From positions 1-64,000 of the forward strand of contig JACTMU010000080.1 of assembly GCA_014584465.1 (NCBI GenBank): 64,000 nt of DNA, read 5' to 3'. The notes below the pieces were generated by a model, which saw only the letters and a list, made by a program, of their open reading frames with translations, was not told where the DNA came from and ran no database searches. The position numbers and the translations under genes were made by a program. Numbering within the stretch: position 1 is the first letter of the stretch; the number at the start of each line of letters is the position of its first letter. This document shows positions 42,782 through 51,029 of the stretch, piece by piece. The DNA is from Pseudomonadota bacterium (GTDB lineage: Bacteria > Bdellovibrionota > Bdellovibrionia > Bdellovibrionales > JACTMU01).

Positions 42782-43786
42782 ATGGAGAAACTTCGGGTTG
42801 GTATTAATGGCTTTGGTCGAATCGGTCGCATCTTTTTTCGTGCGGGGTTTGATCGATTGGACATTGTGGGGATCAACGATCTTGGCGACGCTCAAACTTC
42901 GGCTCATCTTCTGAAATATGATAGCAGCCACGGTCGGTACAACCAGGAGATCTCCTATGACCAAGGTCACCTCGTGGTGGGTGGTAAGAAGATTCATCTG
43001 AGCAGCCAAAAAGATCCAGCACAAATTCCCTGGAAAGATTGGGAGGTCGATGTGGTGCTGGAGTGTACAGGAGTGTTTACCAAAAAAGAGGCCATTGAAG
43101 CCCATTTCAAAGGGGGATCCAAATTTGTTCTCGTGTCCGCACCGGCGACGGGGGTAGATCTCACGGTCGTCTATGGCATCAATCACAAAGAGTTTGATTT
43201 TTCAAAACATAAAATGGTGAGCAATGCCTCTTGCACCACCAACTGTTTGGCCCCAGTGGCAAAGACCCTTCACGACCGCTTCGGAATTGAAAAGGGGGTC
43301 ATGACCACCGTGCACTCATACACGAACGATCAAAAGGTGCTCGATATGGCTCATAAGGATTTGCGGCGAGCACGGTCGGCTGCACTTTCCATGATTCCTA
43401 CGACCACGGGTGCAGCAAAGGCTGTGGGTCTGGTGCTTCCGGAGCTCAAGGGAAAACTTGATGGGATGGCCATTCGAGTGCCCACACCCAATGTGAGTCT
43501 GGTGGATCTGACTGTGCGGACACAGAAGAAGACAAGTGTGGACGAGGTCAACAATGCACTCAAGGAGGCGGCGGCAGGTCCTCTTAAAGGTGTTATGAAA
43601 TGTGAATCGGCACCTCTTGTGAGTGTCGATTTTATGGGATGTCCCGAAAGTTCTACCGTGGATCTGCTCAGTACAATGGTGGTCGATGGTGACATGGTGA
43701 AGGTTCTATCTTGGTATGACAACGAGATGGGGTTTTCTCATCGCATGGTGGATTTTGTTGAGTATGTTCAGAAAAAGGGGTTGTAA
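42782..43786 (+). CDS. gap: Glyceraldehyde-3-phosphate dehydrogenase
   Basis: A 334-residue glycolytic dehydrogenase oxidising glyceraldehyde-3-phosphate to 1,3-bisphosphoglycerate with NAD(P). NAD-binding VGINGFGRIGR at the N-terminus, catalytic Cys151 in SNASCTTNCLAP, and the final SWYDNEMGFSHRM are canonical. GGAGG lies 10 bases before the start. First of the gap-pgk-tpiA operon; pgk starts directly after its stop codon. The 200 bases upstream hold a partial dyad TTGCATCTGTTTTGCAA, possibly an operator, but no clear promoter. Confidence 0.97.
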   Translation: MEKLRVGINGFGRIGRIFFRAGFDRLDIVGINDLGDAQTSAHLLKYDSSHGRYNQEISYDQGHLVVGGKKIHLSSQKDPAQIPWKDWEVDVVLECTGVFTKKEAIEAHFKGGSKFVLVSAPATGVDLTVVYGINHKEFDFSKHKMVSNASCTTNCLAPVAKTLHDRFGIEKGVMTTVHSYTNDQKVLDMAHKDLRRARSAALSMIPTTTGAAKAVGLVLPELKGKLDGMAIRVPTPNVSLVDLTVRTQKKTSVDEVNNALKEAAAGPLKGVMKCESAPLVSVDFMGCPESSTVDLLSTMVVDGDMVKVLSWYDNEMGFSHRMVDFVEYVQKKGL

Positions 43787-45010
43787 ATGGCACGTGGTCT
43801 TAAGGGGATTCGATCCATTGAGGATTTTGAGCTTAAGGATCAACGGGTCTTTATTCGTGTCGATTTCAATGTTCCAATGGACGGCGGTAAGATCAGCGAT
43901 GACTTTCGAATTCGTCAGGCGCTGCCAACCATTCAGTACGCTCTTGATCATGGGGCCAAGGTGATCCTTGCTTCCCACTTTGGTCGACCCAAGGGGGGAG
44001 GAGCTGAGGATCGTGAGAAGTACTCTCTCGCCCCAGTAGCAGAGAGGTTGCAAGATCTGTCAGGTTGGGAAGTCTTTTTGATTGATGAGCCCTCTCGGGG
44101 AGATGCTCCAAAGAACTTGCTTCAAAATCTAAGGGCCAATCAGGTCCTGTTGCTTGAGAATGTGCGTTTTGAATCGGGCGAGACCCAAAACAGTCCGGAC
44201 CTTGCTCGTCGGTGGTACGGCCTTACCGACATCTACATCAACGATGCTTTTGGAGCCTCCCACCGTGCCCATGCCTCGATTGATGCACTTCCTCGAATGG
44301 TTCCTCAGAGAGGACTTGGCTTTCTCCTGAAACGAGAGATCGAGATGCTGGAATCTCTCATTTCCAAACCCGACCATCCCTACGGAGCTCTTTTAGGAGG
44401 GTCGAAGGTGAGTGATAAGATTGGGGTGATCGAAAAGCTGTTGGATTTCGTCGATCTCTTTGTGATCGGTGGTGCGATGGCCTACACCTTCTTAAAGGCT
44501 CGGGGTGTGGATGTCGGAAGTTCGTTGGTTGAAAGGGAGAAGATTGCATTTGCCTCTGAGATGGTTCAAAGGCTTGAGACGAGAGGTAAGGCAATTCTCT
44601 TACCTGTGGATCACGTCATTTCGAAATCCATCGAGGGAGAAGGGGGTGTTCGAACAACAGATGGGGTGGAGATTCCTGAAGGATGGATGGGGTTTGACAT
44701 TGGCCCCAAGACGCAAGCTCTCTATTGTGAAAAGTTAAAGATGTGCAAGACCCTCTTTTGGAACGGACCCATGGGAGTTTTTGAAGACCCTCGTTTTTCT
44801 AAAGGAACCTTTGCCGTGGCCGAAGTGCTCGCCCACTCAGGGGCAAAAACGATTGTCGGAGGTGGTGATTCTGCGGCTGCAGCAAAATCATCGGGCCTTT
44901 TTGATCGGTTTACCCACGTTTCCACGGGCGGTGGCGCAAGTCTTGAGTACCTGCAAGGTGACATGCTGCCAGGGATTGAGGCTTTACGACAGAAGGAGAG
45001 GTTGGTTTGA
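43787..45010 (+). CDS. pgk: Phosphoglycerate kinase
   Basis: A 407-residue kinase making ATP and 3-phosphoglycerate from 1,3-bisphosphoglycerate. N-terminal VFIRVDFNVPMDGG, HFGRPKGG, the substrate residues in LLENVRFESGE, GGSKVSDKIGVIEKL, and the C-terminal nucleotide site FWNGPMGVFEDPRFSKGT and GGGDSAAAAK are all present. Length typical. It starts immediately after the gap stop and overlaps tpiA by one base (TGATG). Confidence 0.97.
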   Translation: MARGLKGIRSIEDFELKDQRVFIRVDFNVPMDGGKISDDFRIRQALPTIQYALDHGAKVILASHFGRPKGGGAEDREKYSLAPVAERLQDLSGWEVFLIDEPSRGDAPKNLLQNLRANQVLLLENVRFESGETQNSPDLARRWYGLTDIYINDAFGASHRAHASIDALPRMVPQRGLGFLLKREIEMLESLISKPDHPYGALLGGSKVSDKIGVIEKLLDFVDLFVIGGAMAYTFLKARGVDVGSSLVEREKIAFASEMVQRLETRGKAILLPVDHVISKSIEGEGGVRTTDGVEIPEGWMGFDIGPKTQALYCEKLKMCKTLFWNGPMGVFEDPRFSKGTFAVAEVLAHSGAKTIVGGGDSAAAAKSSGLFDRFTHVSTGGGASLEYLQGDMLPGIEALRQKERLV

Positions 45011-45777
45011 TGAGAAGATTTGTTGTTGCTGCAAACTGGAAGATGAATAAGGGCCCAAATGAGGCTCGATCTTTTCTCAATGAGTTTCTTTCCCAAGTAA
45101 AACTGCCTGAGGGAAGAGAGGTCTACATCTTTCCTCCAGCGATCGACAGCGCTGTTGTATCCGAGATGTTGGCCGTCGCCGGTTCGGGTGACCGAGCGAA
45201 GTCATCGGTTAAGTGGGGTGGTCAGAACATCTATCCCGAGAAGACAGGGGCCTTTACAGGAGAAAACTCTCCCCAGACTCTTCGAGAGATGGGAGCAAGT
45301 TCCATACTTGTGGGGCACAGTGAACGACGAACTCTCTTTGGCGAGAGTGACGAGTTCACTGCAAAGAAGTGCAAAGTGATTCATGAGCTTGGGATGCAAC
45401 CCATGTTGTGTGTCGGCGAATCTCTGAAAGAGAGAGAGGCCGGCAAAACTCATGAAGTCATTGTGAGGCAGCTCACCAAGGGATTGGAACTCTTGGATCA
45501 AGCCGCCAAGGTCATGATTGCCTATGAACCAGTTTGGGCTATTGGTACCGGACGAGTGGCAACCCCCGAGATTGCCCAAGAGGCGCACGACGTTTTACGA
45601 AAGAGCCTGATCACCATCGGGGGAGAATCCTGGGCCAATCAGGTGCCCATCCTTTATGGCGGAAGCGTGAATCAAGACAACGCAGCTCAGATTGCAAAGG
45701 GTGACGACATCGATGGTTTCCTCGTGGGAGGGGCCTCACTCAATGTCACCTCATTCCTGAACATCTGCAACGTCTGA
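45010..45777 (+). CDS. tpiA: Triosephosphate isomerase
   Basis: A 255-residue TIM-barrel enzyme interconverting dihydroxyacetone phosphate and glyceraldehyde-3-phosphate. Catalytic Lys11 in AANWKMN, His in VGHSERR, Glu in AYEPVWAIGTG and the phosphate-binding LYGGSVNQDN are visible. I use ATG 45010, overlapping the pgk stop; the codon before is an in-frame TTG. Third gene of the glycolytic operon. Confidence 0.97.
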   Translation: MRRFVVAANWKMNKGPNEARSFLNEFLSQVKLPEGREVYIFPPAIDSAVVSEMLAVAGSGDRAKSSVKWGGQNIYPEKTGAFTGENSPQTLREMGASSILVGHSERRTLFGESDEFTAKKCKVIHELGMQPMLCVGESLKEREAGKTHEVIVRQLTKGLELLDQAAKVMIAYEPVWAIGTGRVATPEIAQEAHDVLRKSLITIGGESWANQVPILYGGSVNQDNAAQIAKGDDIDGFLVGGASLNVTSFLNICNV

Positions 45778-45815
45778 AGATGTACAAGTTGTGTCGTAGC
45801 ATTTTCCGAATGGAC

Positions 45816-45821
45816 TATAAT
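45816..45821 (+). promoter_or_regulatory. Consensus -10 TATAAT upstream of mscS
   Basis: A perfect TATAAT lies 73 bases before the mscS start, in the 116-base gap after tpiA. No good -35 is found at 17 bases (GTCGTA), so the promoter is plausible rather than certain. Confidence 0.4.
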
Positions 45822-45893
45822 ATCCAAAATAAGAAATTGAATCTTTGGATCGGCCCAGGGTTGCCGTTTCTTTGAGATCGTGAAACGATAGAA

Positions 45894-46757
45894 ATGATGG
45901 ATGCATTGACCGAGCAATTCCGAGAAATATGGCGTTTGCTTTCAAACCCTCTCTTTGAGTTGGGGAGCCACTCAGTTTCGATCTTTTCGCTGCTTATGGC
46001 GATCGCCCTTTTCTGTTTGGCTCTTTATGGATCGAGAGTTGTTGAGCGCCTGACCAGAGAGTTTCTGAAAGACAAGGACATGGATTCAGGGATCAAGGGA
46101 TCTCTTGAGCGATTTGCTCGGTATCTCGTGGTGATCCTAGGTTTACTCATTTCGTTGGACACTCTTGGAATCAGTTTGAGCTCATTGGCCGCTCTGGGCG
46201 CGGTGTTGATGGTGGGAATCGGTTTTGGACTTCAAAACATCGCTCAGAATTTCATTTCGGGTTTGATCATCCTTCTTGAACGTCCCATCAAGCATGGCGA
46301 CCTTATTCAGGTAGGCTCGACCACGGGACGAGTCGTTGACATACGAGGGCGGTCCACTTTGATCCAGACTCGTGATGACATTTCGATCATCGTTCCCAAT
46401 TCGGAGTTCATTGCCCAACAAGTTGTGAATTCCAGTTTTTCAGGGGATAAGATCCGTCTTCATGTGCGAGTTGGGGTGGCCTATGGTTCCGACGTCGATT
46501 TGGTACGTACCGTGTTGCTTCGGGTTGCAAGTGAAAATCCGAATGTCCTCAACGACCCCCTACCTCAAGTCATCTTTGAGAACTTTGGTGAGTCTTCATT
46601 GGACTTTGACCTTCGAGTGTGGGTCACGGACCTGTGGGCCAATGATGTGATCTTATCCGACCTACGTTTTGTGATTGATCGAGAGTTTCGAAAATCAGGG
46701 ATCACCATTCCCTTTCCGCAGAGAGATCTTCATCTCCACAATATGGATGCTCATTGA
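45894..46757 (+). CDS. Small-conductance mechanosensitive channel (MscS family)
   Basis: A 287-residue inner-membrane channel that opens under hypo-osmotic membrane tension. Three hydrophobic helices (SIFSLLMAIALFCLALYG; LVVILGLLISLDTLGI; SSLAALGAVLMVGIGFGLQNIAQNFISGLIIL) end with the pore-lining TM3 pattern; the beta domain follows (GDLIQVGSTTGRVVDIRGRSTLIQTRDDISIIVPNSEF). Length matches E. coli MscS. An ATG at 45897 is an equal start choice. Confidence 0.93.
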   Translation: MMDALTEQFREIWRLLSNPLFELGSHSVSIFSLLMAIALFCLALYGSRVVERLTREFLKDKDMDSGIKGSLERFARYLVVILGLLISLDTLGISLSSLAALGAVLMVGIGFGLQNIAQNFISGLIILLERPIKHGDLIQVGSTTGRVVDIRGRSTLIQTRDDISIIVPNSEFIAQQVVNSSFSGDKIRLHVRVGVAYGSDVDLVRTVLLRVASENPNVLNDPLPQVIFENFGESSLDFDLRVWVTDLWANDVILSDLRFVIDREFRKSGITIPFPQRDLHLHNMDAH

Positions 46758-46933
46758 AGACAGTCTTAATAAGTGGGGCCTCTCTAACAGAGACCAATTT
46801 CCCCTATGCTTCAACATTTTGTTTCGGGATTCATGGCCTACGAGGTTTTCATTGTCTTATGCTCTGGCCGCCCGTTGCTACTGGAACTATCGGAAAAATC
46901 CGCTCAAGGGAGCAGGGTGATTTCACTCAAGCA

Positions 46934-47803
46934 TCATCCTGCTTTTGTTTTGTAAAGAGAGCGATCTAGAAAAACTTTGTAGTTGTGAAGAAGGTCTCTT
47001 TTTTCAAAATGCAAGAAATGACCAACACCAGATATAATTTGCAGTTCCGATTTTGGTATGCTCAGTGCAAGTTCTCGAGCAGAATCGACGCTCACGATTG
47101 GATCGGCATCACCACAAATGACCAGTGTTTCTGCTGAAATCTTATCAAGTTCGACCACTTCATAAATGTGATTTCGCGAAAGAAAGTACTCAATGTGATG
47201 AACCAGGATTTCAAGATCTTCTTCTCGGAGCTTCTGAAACTGACAAGCGATCTTACTCTGGTAGGTCGAGGAAAGAGTAAACCCAAAACTCTCAACGAGA
47301 TAACGTCCAGCTTTCTCGATTTCCCCATCTTCCAAAAGCTTCCGACCGACTTTCACCACTTCGATGATCTTTCCACTTGCAAAGGCTCCAAATCCACCGA
47401 TGAGAAGAGCCTTCACCTTCTCTCTATAGAGAGAGGAGTAGCATAGGCTAGGTGCGCCTCCCCACGAGGAGGAGACGATTCCAACCTGTTCTCTAGGGGC
47501 CACCTCATTGACAACTGATTGCAAAACCATGACTTGTTCTTCTAACGTCAGCTGAGCCGATCCATATTCGATGGAGGCGCGCAACTGTCCGGGGAAATCA
47601 AAAGTTAGAACTCGATAATTGGGAAGAAGCACTTCAATGACTGCTCGCCAATTGCTCATGGTCTGCATGCTTCCATTGACACAAACAATGAGTGGACCAT
47701 CATCACCATAGACCTTAAAGGGCACGGTGAATCGTCCGAGAAAGAGTTTGCCATCTTCAATTTTACGCTTAGTTTCCTTATGCACTTCATTAGACAAATT
47801 CAT
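46934..47803 (-). CDS. RhlA-like alpha/beta hydrolase (possible 3-hydroxyacyl-3-hydroxyacid synthase)
   Basis: A 289-residue alpha/beta hydrolase from ATG 47803, which has ATATGGAG upstream; the frame begins 18 codons earlier without one. The pattern differs from ordinary hydrolases and resembles RhlA: VCVNGSMQTMSNW in the oxyanion-loop position (RhlA has VNGSLATTASF-like), a VSSSWGG nucleophile elbow (S-x-S-W-G instead of G-x-S-x-G), a ALLIGGFGAF segment after it, CGDADPIVS (acid) and GVGHFLHF (His). RhlA joins two 3-hydroxyacyl chains to make surfactant precursors. Function here is inferred. Monocistronic; a sigma-54-type motif lies just upstream but on the other strand. Confidence 0.65.
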   Translation of the reverse strand: MNLSNEVHKETKRKIEDGKLFLGRFTVPFKVYGDDGPLIVCVNGSMQTMSNWRAVIEVLLPNYRVLTFDFPGQLRASIEYGSAQLTLEEQVMVLQSVVNEVAPREQVGIVSSSWGGAPSLCYSSLYREKVKALLIGGFGAFASGKIIEVVKVGRKLLEDGEIEKAGRYLVESFGFTLSSTYQSKIACQFQKLREEDLEILVHHIEYFLSRNHIYEVVELDKISAETLVICGDADPIVSVDSARELALSIPKSELQIISGVGHFLHFEKRDLLHNYKVFLDRSLYKTKAG

Positions 47804-47839
47804 TTTATTGCTCCATATTTCAATCATTAAAATATTTTC

Positions 47840-47856
47840 TTGGCACAGTCCTTGCA
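47840..47856 (+). promoter_or_regulatory. Sigma-54 (-24/-12) promoter, plus strand
   Basis: TTGGCACAGTCCTTGCA matches the consensus YTGGCACGNNNNTTGCW at all fixed positions except one (A for G at the seventh of the core). GG (47842-47843) and GC (47854-47855) are 10 bases apart as required. It points rightward into 47870-48160, where no plus-strand gene is found. Confidence 0.65.
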
Positions 47857-48162
47857 TTTACCCTTGAAAGAACGTATCCCTGCCATCTCTAATTTCAGAT
47901 CTGCGTTCGAACGTAGCAACAAGAAAAAAGATATGTCATATTAGCATTTGGTGAGTTTCAGAAGTCAACACGATCTTTTGAACCTAGACTCAATTGGATC
48001 GTTCCCGGCAGAGGTTGTAGAATGTTCTTAGAATTCTTTGACGACGCGGCTCCCCCAGTTTAGGCAAGATAGATCCATTTGAAAAGCAAGGATTGAATGG
48101 CTGTCGAAGAAGATCCTGCGATTGCGTGAATTTTTGAATTAGGTTGAATTTGGATCCGGACT
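47857..48162 (+). other. Gene-free stretch downstream of a sigma-54 motif, candidate small RNA
   Basis: About 300 bases without a plus-strand ORF of useful length; neighbours on both sides are minus-strand genes. Two very short frames occur: a 13-codon one with GAGG upstream (ATG near 48020, MFLEFFDDAAPPV) and a 10-codon one near 48097. No clear terminator hairpin is seen. If the sigma-54 promoter at 47840 works, this is the transcribed DNA. Confidence 0.3.
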
Positions 48163-48807
48163 TCAACGAGTCTCTTCGGAGAGGCCGTGTTTGACAACGT
48201 AGCTGATGAGTTGGGCATTGTTCTTCATTCTCATCTTTTGGAGAATCTTGGAGCGATGAGTGCTGACGGTCGGTACGCTGATGTTCAAGCGTTTTGCGAT
48301 TTCAGAGACGGCGAGACCTGAGCCTAACAGAGAAAGAATTTGAAACTCGCGATGCGAGAGTGCTTCGTGAGGCAGTTGATCAATGGGTTCATCGAGGTGA
48401 AGAGCCATCGTGGAGGCCAGTTCTTGGCTGATGTACTTCTCTCCAGAGGCGACCTTTTGCACAGCTCGAACCAAGAGTTCATCTGCGCTTGACTTGTTGA
48501 GGTACCCTGCAGCTCCTGCCTTGATGAGGCGTAGCGCGTAGCGATCCTCTGGGTACATGCTCAGGATGAGAATCGGAATGCGTTTGTTGTAGGCGCGGAT
48601 GTCCTTTAGAATTTCAAGTCCATTTCTACCAGGCATGGAGATGTCAAGGAGAATCACATCGGGGTTGAGTTGTGGGAGTACTTTGAGAAGCTCGTCTCCT
48701 GAAGCAACTTCACCTGCGATCGTCATTCCAGCCTCGGTCAGAATGAGTTTGACGCCGGCCCTGACGACACTGTGATCATCGGCAATGAGAACTCTTAAAG
48801 ATTGCAT
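48163..48807 (-). CDS. NarL/FixJ-type response regulator
   Basis: A 214-residue regulator: receiver (LIADDHS; acceptor D55 in VILLDISMPGRNG; ILSMYPED; KSS lysine) and LuxR-type HTH (about 150-205; LSHREFQILSLLGSGLAVSEIAKRLNISVPTVSTHRSKI). It overlaps the upstream kinase gene by 13 bases and is the output of that NarX/DegS-type kinase. Last gene of a five-gene minus-strand signalling cluster. Confidence 0.94.
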   Translation of the reverse strand: MQSLRVLIADDHSVVRAGVKLILTEAGMTIAGEVASGDELLKVLPQLNPDVILLDISMPGRNGLEILKDIRAYNKRIPILILSMYPEDRYALRLIKAGAAGYLNKSSADELLVRAVQKVASGEKYISQELASTMALHLDEPIDQLPHEALSHREFQILSLLGSGLAVSEIAKRLNISVPTVSTHRSKILQKMRMKNNAQLISYVVKHGLSEETR

Positions 48808-49925
48808 AGATTCTTGCCCTGTTCCTGTGCGATTAAGGGGATCTTGATGTGGACAGAAGTTTTTCTGGAGGTTTCAGAAGAGATCTTCATCGTGCCACCA
48901 AGAATTTCTAGACGTTCCCGGATGCCCATGAGTCCCATGGAAGATACATCTTGAATCTGCTTTTGCGTGATTCCTACACCGTTGTCGTTAACATTCAGGT
49001 AAAAGAAGCGTCCATCCATATCCAAGACGATGTCAACGTGAGTGGCTTCAGAATGTCTTGCGACATTGGTCAAAAGTTCTTGAAATATACGAAATGCAGC
49101 GACCGAGATCTCACCGTTGAACTTGTACTCCTCCACAGAGTCGTTGCTTTGGATGGAACAGCCAATCTCGGATCTCTTTTCGAACTCGCTCGATTGCCAC
49201 TTGATCGCCTCAATAAGTCCTAAAACATCCAATATTTCGGGACGTAGTGATTCTACAATTTTTTGAATCGTTTCAACCGACTGATCGAGCAGTCCAAAGA
49301 TGGAGTCAATGCGAGAACGATATTTTTCCTTATACTCATCAGATGCTTTGCCAACCAGCCATCGAACTTCCATCTTGATGCCAGTGAGAAGTTGGCCCAG
49401 CTCATCGTGGACTTCACGTGCCAATGAAGAGCGTTCATCTTCACGAATATTTTGAATCCTATTGTTCAGATTCTTGAGCTCGAAGGCTTGATCTTTTAGG
49501 AGCTCTTCTCTTAGATAGGATGCCGTCACATCGACAATGTCAATCAGGCAGAAAGGCATGGTTTCATTGATGTAGAGGGGTTGAATGAGTATGTTTTGAG
49601 ACATCCGTTGGCGATGGGTTCCGGGTAGATAAAGTGGGAATGGGTTTTGAGAAAAACTGTGAGACAGCAATGAGCTGTTTCGAAGCTCTAAAGCTTCAGC
49701 GATGGAGGCATAGACTCTTGGATTGGAGAGATCTGGAAAGACCTCTGGGAACCATTTGCCAAGAACCTCTTCACTTTTATGGCCACTTGCACGTTCCATC
49801 CAGGGGTTCCAAAAGACAATTCTCTGCTCTTGATCAAGTATGATGATTCCATTTTTGAGTTTTTCTAAGGCCTTAACAGAAAGAAGAGGGTCAATGGACA
49901 ACGGCATCGTCTTCGCCACTGACAA
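48795..49925 (-). CDS. Cytoplasmic PAS-HisKA_3 sensor histidine kinase
   Basis: A 376-residue kinase. PAS domain at about 20-135 (GIIILDQEQRIVFWNPWMERASG), a linker coiled-coil, then a HisKA_3 dimerisation domain (AREVHDELGQLLTGIKMEV, H173) and an intact ATPase domain (ELLTNVARHSEATHVDI with N-box; NDNGVGI; MGLMGIRERLEILGG). No transmembrane helix, so it senses an intracellular signal. It overlaps the CheC-like gene upstream by 35 bases and the NarL regulator downstream by 13. Confidence 0.93.
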   Translation of the reverse strand: MSVAKTMPLSIDPLLSVKALEKLKNGIIILDQEQRIVFWNPWMERASGHKSEEVLGKWFPEVFPDLSNPRVYASIAEALELRNSSLLSHSFSQNPFPLYLPGTHRQRMSQNILIQPLYINETMPFCLIDIVDVTASYLREELLKDQAFELKNLNNRIQNIREDERSSLAREVHDELGQLLTGIKMEVRWLVGKASDEYKEKYRSRIDSIFGLLDQSVETIQKIVESLRPEILDVLGLIEAIKWQSSEFEKRSEIGCSIQSNDSVEEYKFNGEISVAAFRIFQELLTNVARHSEATHVDIVLDMDGRFFYLNVNDNGVGITQKQIQDVSSMGLMGIRERLEILGGTMKISSETSRKTSVHIKIPLIAQEQGKNLCNL

Positions 49926-50529
49926 TTCGCTGGTGGTAGGCGTCTAAGCATCTAAACAGAGCATCGAGTTTCTCCGAAGCCAAAAGAAGGGTGACAAAGC
50001 CGGAGATCTCTTTTGCGTGAATTTCAAATCCCATCTTCAAGTAGAGAACCTTTTGGGCCTTGACTTGATTGAGTTCGTGGCTCAAGACTTCACGTGTTCT
50101 ACCTTTTCGAATCTCTGGCATCGATGTTTCAATGTCGACTTTGAAGAGAGAAGCCATTGTGGCAAGAGAGGCGTTGAGGACGATGTTGCCCACCTCACAG
50201 AGCGCATCGGTTTCAAGTTCCGTAAGTCGATCAAAGGGCACAATATGTCCCAGCATCATACGCACAAGCTGAAGACCTGCAATTTGAGAATAGAGAAGGA
50301 CGGCCACGCCTTCAAAGGGCCCTTTGTAGTCCTGCTTGATCATTGAAACATCATCCCCGACGTTGTGAGTTGCCTCGTCCAGGAGTTGGTTGAGATCCAA
50401 TATCAAAAGCTGTGGAACTGAGAGATGAACTTGGTCTTGGTCTTCATTGAGTCTTGAAAGAGCTGCGGCGGCCTTTCCTACACCGATGTTGAAGATTTCT
50501 GAAAGAAGGGAATAGTGAAGGTCGGTCAT
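49891..50529 (-). CDS. CheC-like chemotaxis phosphatase
   Basis: A 212-residue protein with two CheC active-site repeats: LLSEIFNIGVGKAAAALS (about 8-25) and ETDALCEVGNIVLNASL (about 102-118), each with the E-x3-N pattern that removes phosphate from CheY-type receivers. Between and after are the expected beta strands. It overlaps the upstream CheY-like gene by four bases and the kinase gene downstream. Likely targets are the two single-domain receivers of the same cluster. Confidence 0.85.
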   Translation of the reverse strand: MTDLHYSLLSEIFNIGVGKAAAALSRLNEDQDQVHLSVPQLLILDLNQLLDEATHNVGDDVSMIKQDYKGPFEGVAVLLYSQIAGLQLVRMMLGHIVPFDRLTELETDALCEVGNIVLNASLATMASLFKVDIETSMPEIRKGRTREVLSHELNQVKAQKVLYLKMGFEIHAKEISGFVTLLLASEKLDALFRCLDAYHQRIVSGEDDAVVH

Positions 50530-50915
50530 AGGATGTTTTGCTCTTTAAGGAGGTTTTGAAAAATCTTTTTGGTCATTGGTTTAGGAATGACTTTGAGTTG
50601 AATTTTTTCAGCGGCCTCTAAGATTCGATCTTGAATGTTTGCAGTCAAGAGGATAAACGACGAGGGGTCGTAGTCCATTTTAAGTTTTTCGATCACTTCG
50701 ATTCCATTCATACCACCCATGTTGTAGTCGATGATAAAGAGTCGAATGTCCAGATTGGTCTCTTTGAGTTCTCTCAGTCCCTCTTCGCCATTGGCAACGG
50801 AAATGACTTTGAAATTTGGGGCATATTCTTTTGCGAAATATTCAAGTTGAACTCGCGTGGAGACACTGTCATCCATAATGACTAAGCCAATCTCTTTTGT
50901 GACGTTGAGTTTCAT
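50526..50915 (-). CDS. CheY-like single-domain response regulator (2)
   Basis: A 129-residue receiver: VIMDDSVSTR (acidic pair), acceptor Asp in RLFIIDYNMGGMNG, ILLTAN with Thr, and IPKPMTKKI with Lys. The linker shows no output domain, so it acts by protein binding or as a phosphate sink. It overlaps the CheC-like gene by ATGA-type four bases. Confidence 0.92.
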   Translation of the reverse strand: MKLNVTKEIGLVIMDDSVSTRVQLEYFAKEYAPNFKVISVANGEEGLRELKETNLDIRLFIIDYNMGGMNGIEVIEKLKMDYDPSSFILLTANIQDRILEAAEKIQLKVIPKPMTKKIFQNLLKEQNIL

Positions 50916-50953
50916 GTTGTACCTATATCCTGTAAGGTTTTCATTGGAATTTT

Positions 50954-50966
50954 GGTGCCAGGCACC
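50954..50966. repeat. Palindrome GGTGCCAGGCACC
   Basis: A perfect 6-1-6 palindrome in the 114-base gap between the two receiver genes. Related sites occur at 27407-27418 (GGTGCCTGGCGC) and 56049-56059 (GCGCCTGGCAC), both also between genes. Confidence 0.5.
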
Positions 50967-51029
50967 ATTTGATCATAGCGTTCCGTCAGGCGATGAGGTA
51001 TCACTCTCTTTTGAATTCACGACCTTTGG

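Noticed and set aside
46754-46969. Plus-strand ORF of 71 codons overlapping the mscS stop (starts KTVLISGASL)
   Set aside because: It has a TTG start with no ribosome site, the sequence after the first ten residues does not resemble any family, and it runs into the 3' end of the convergent RhlA-like gene.
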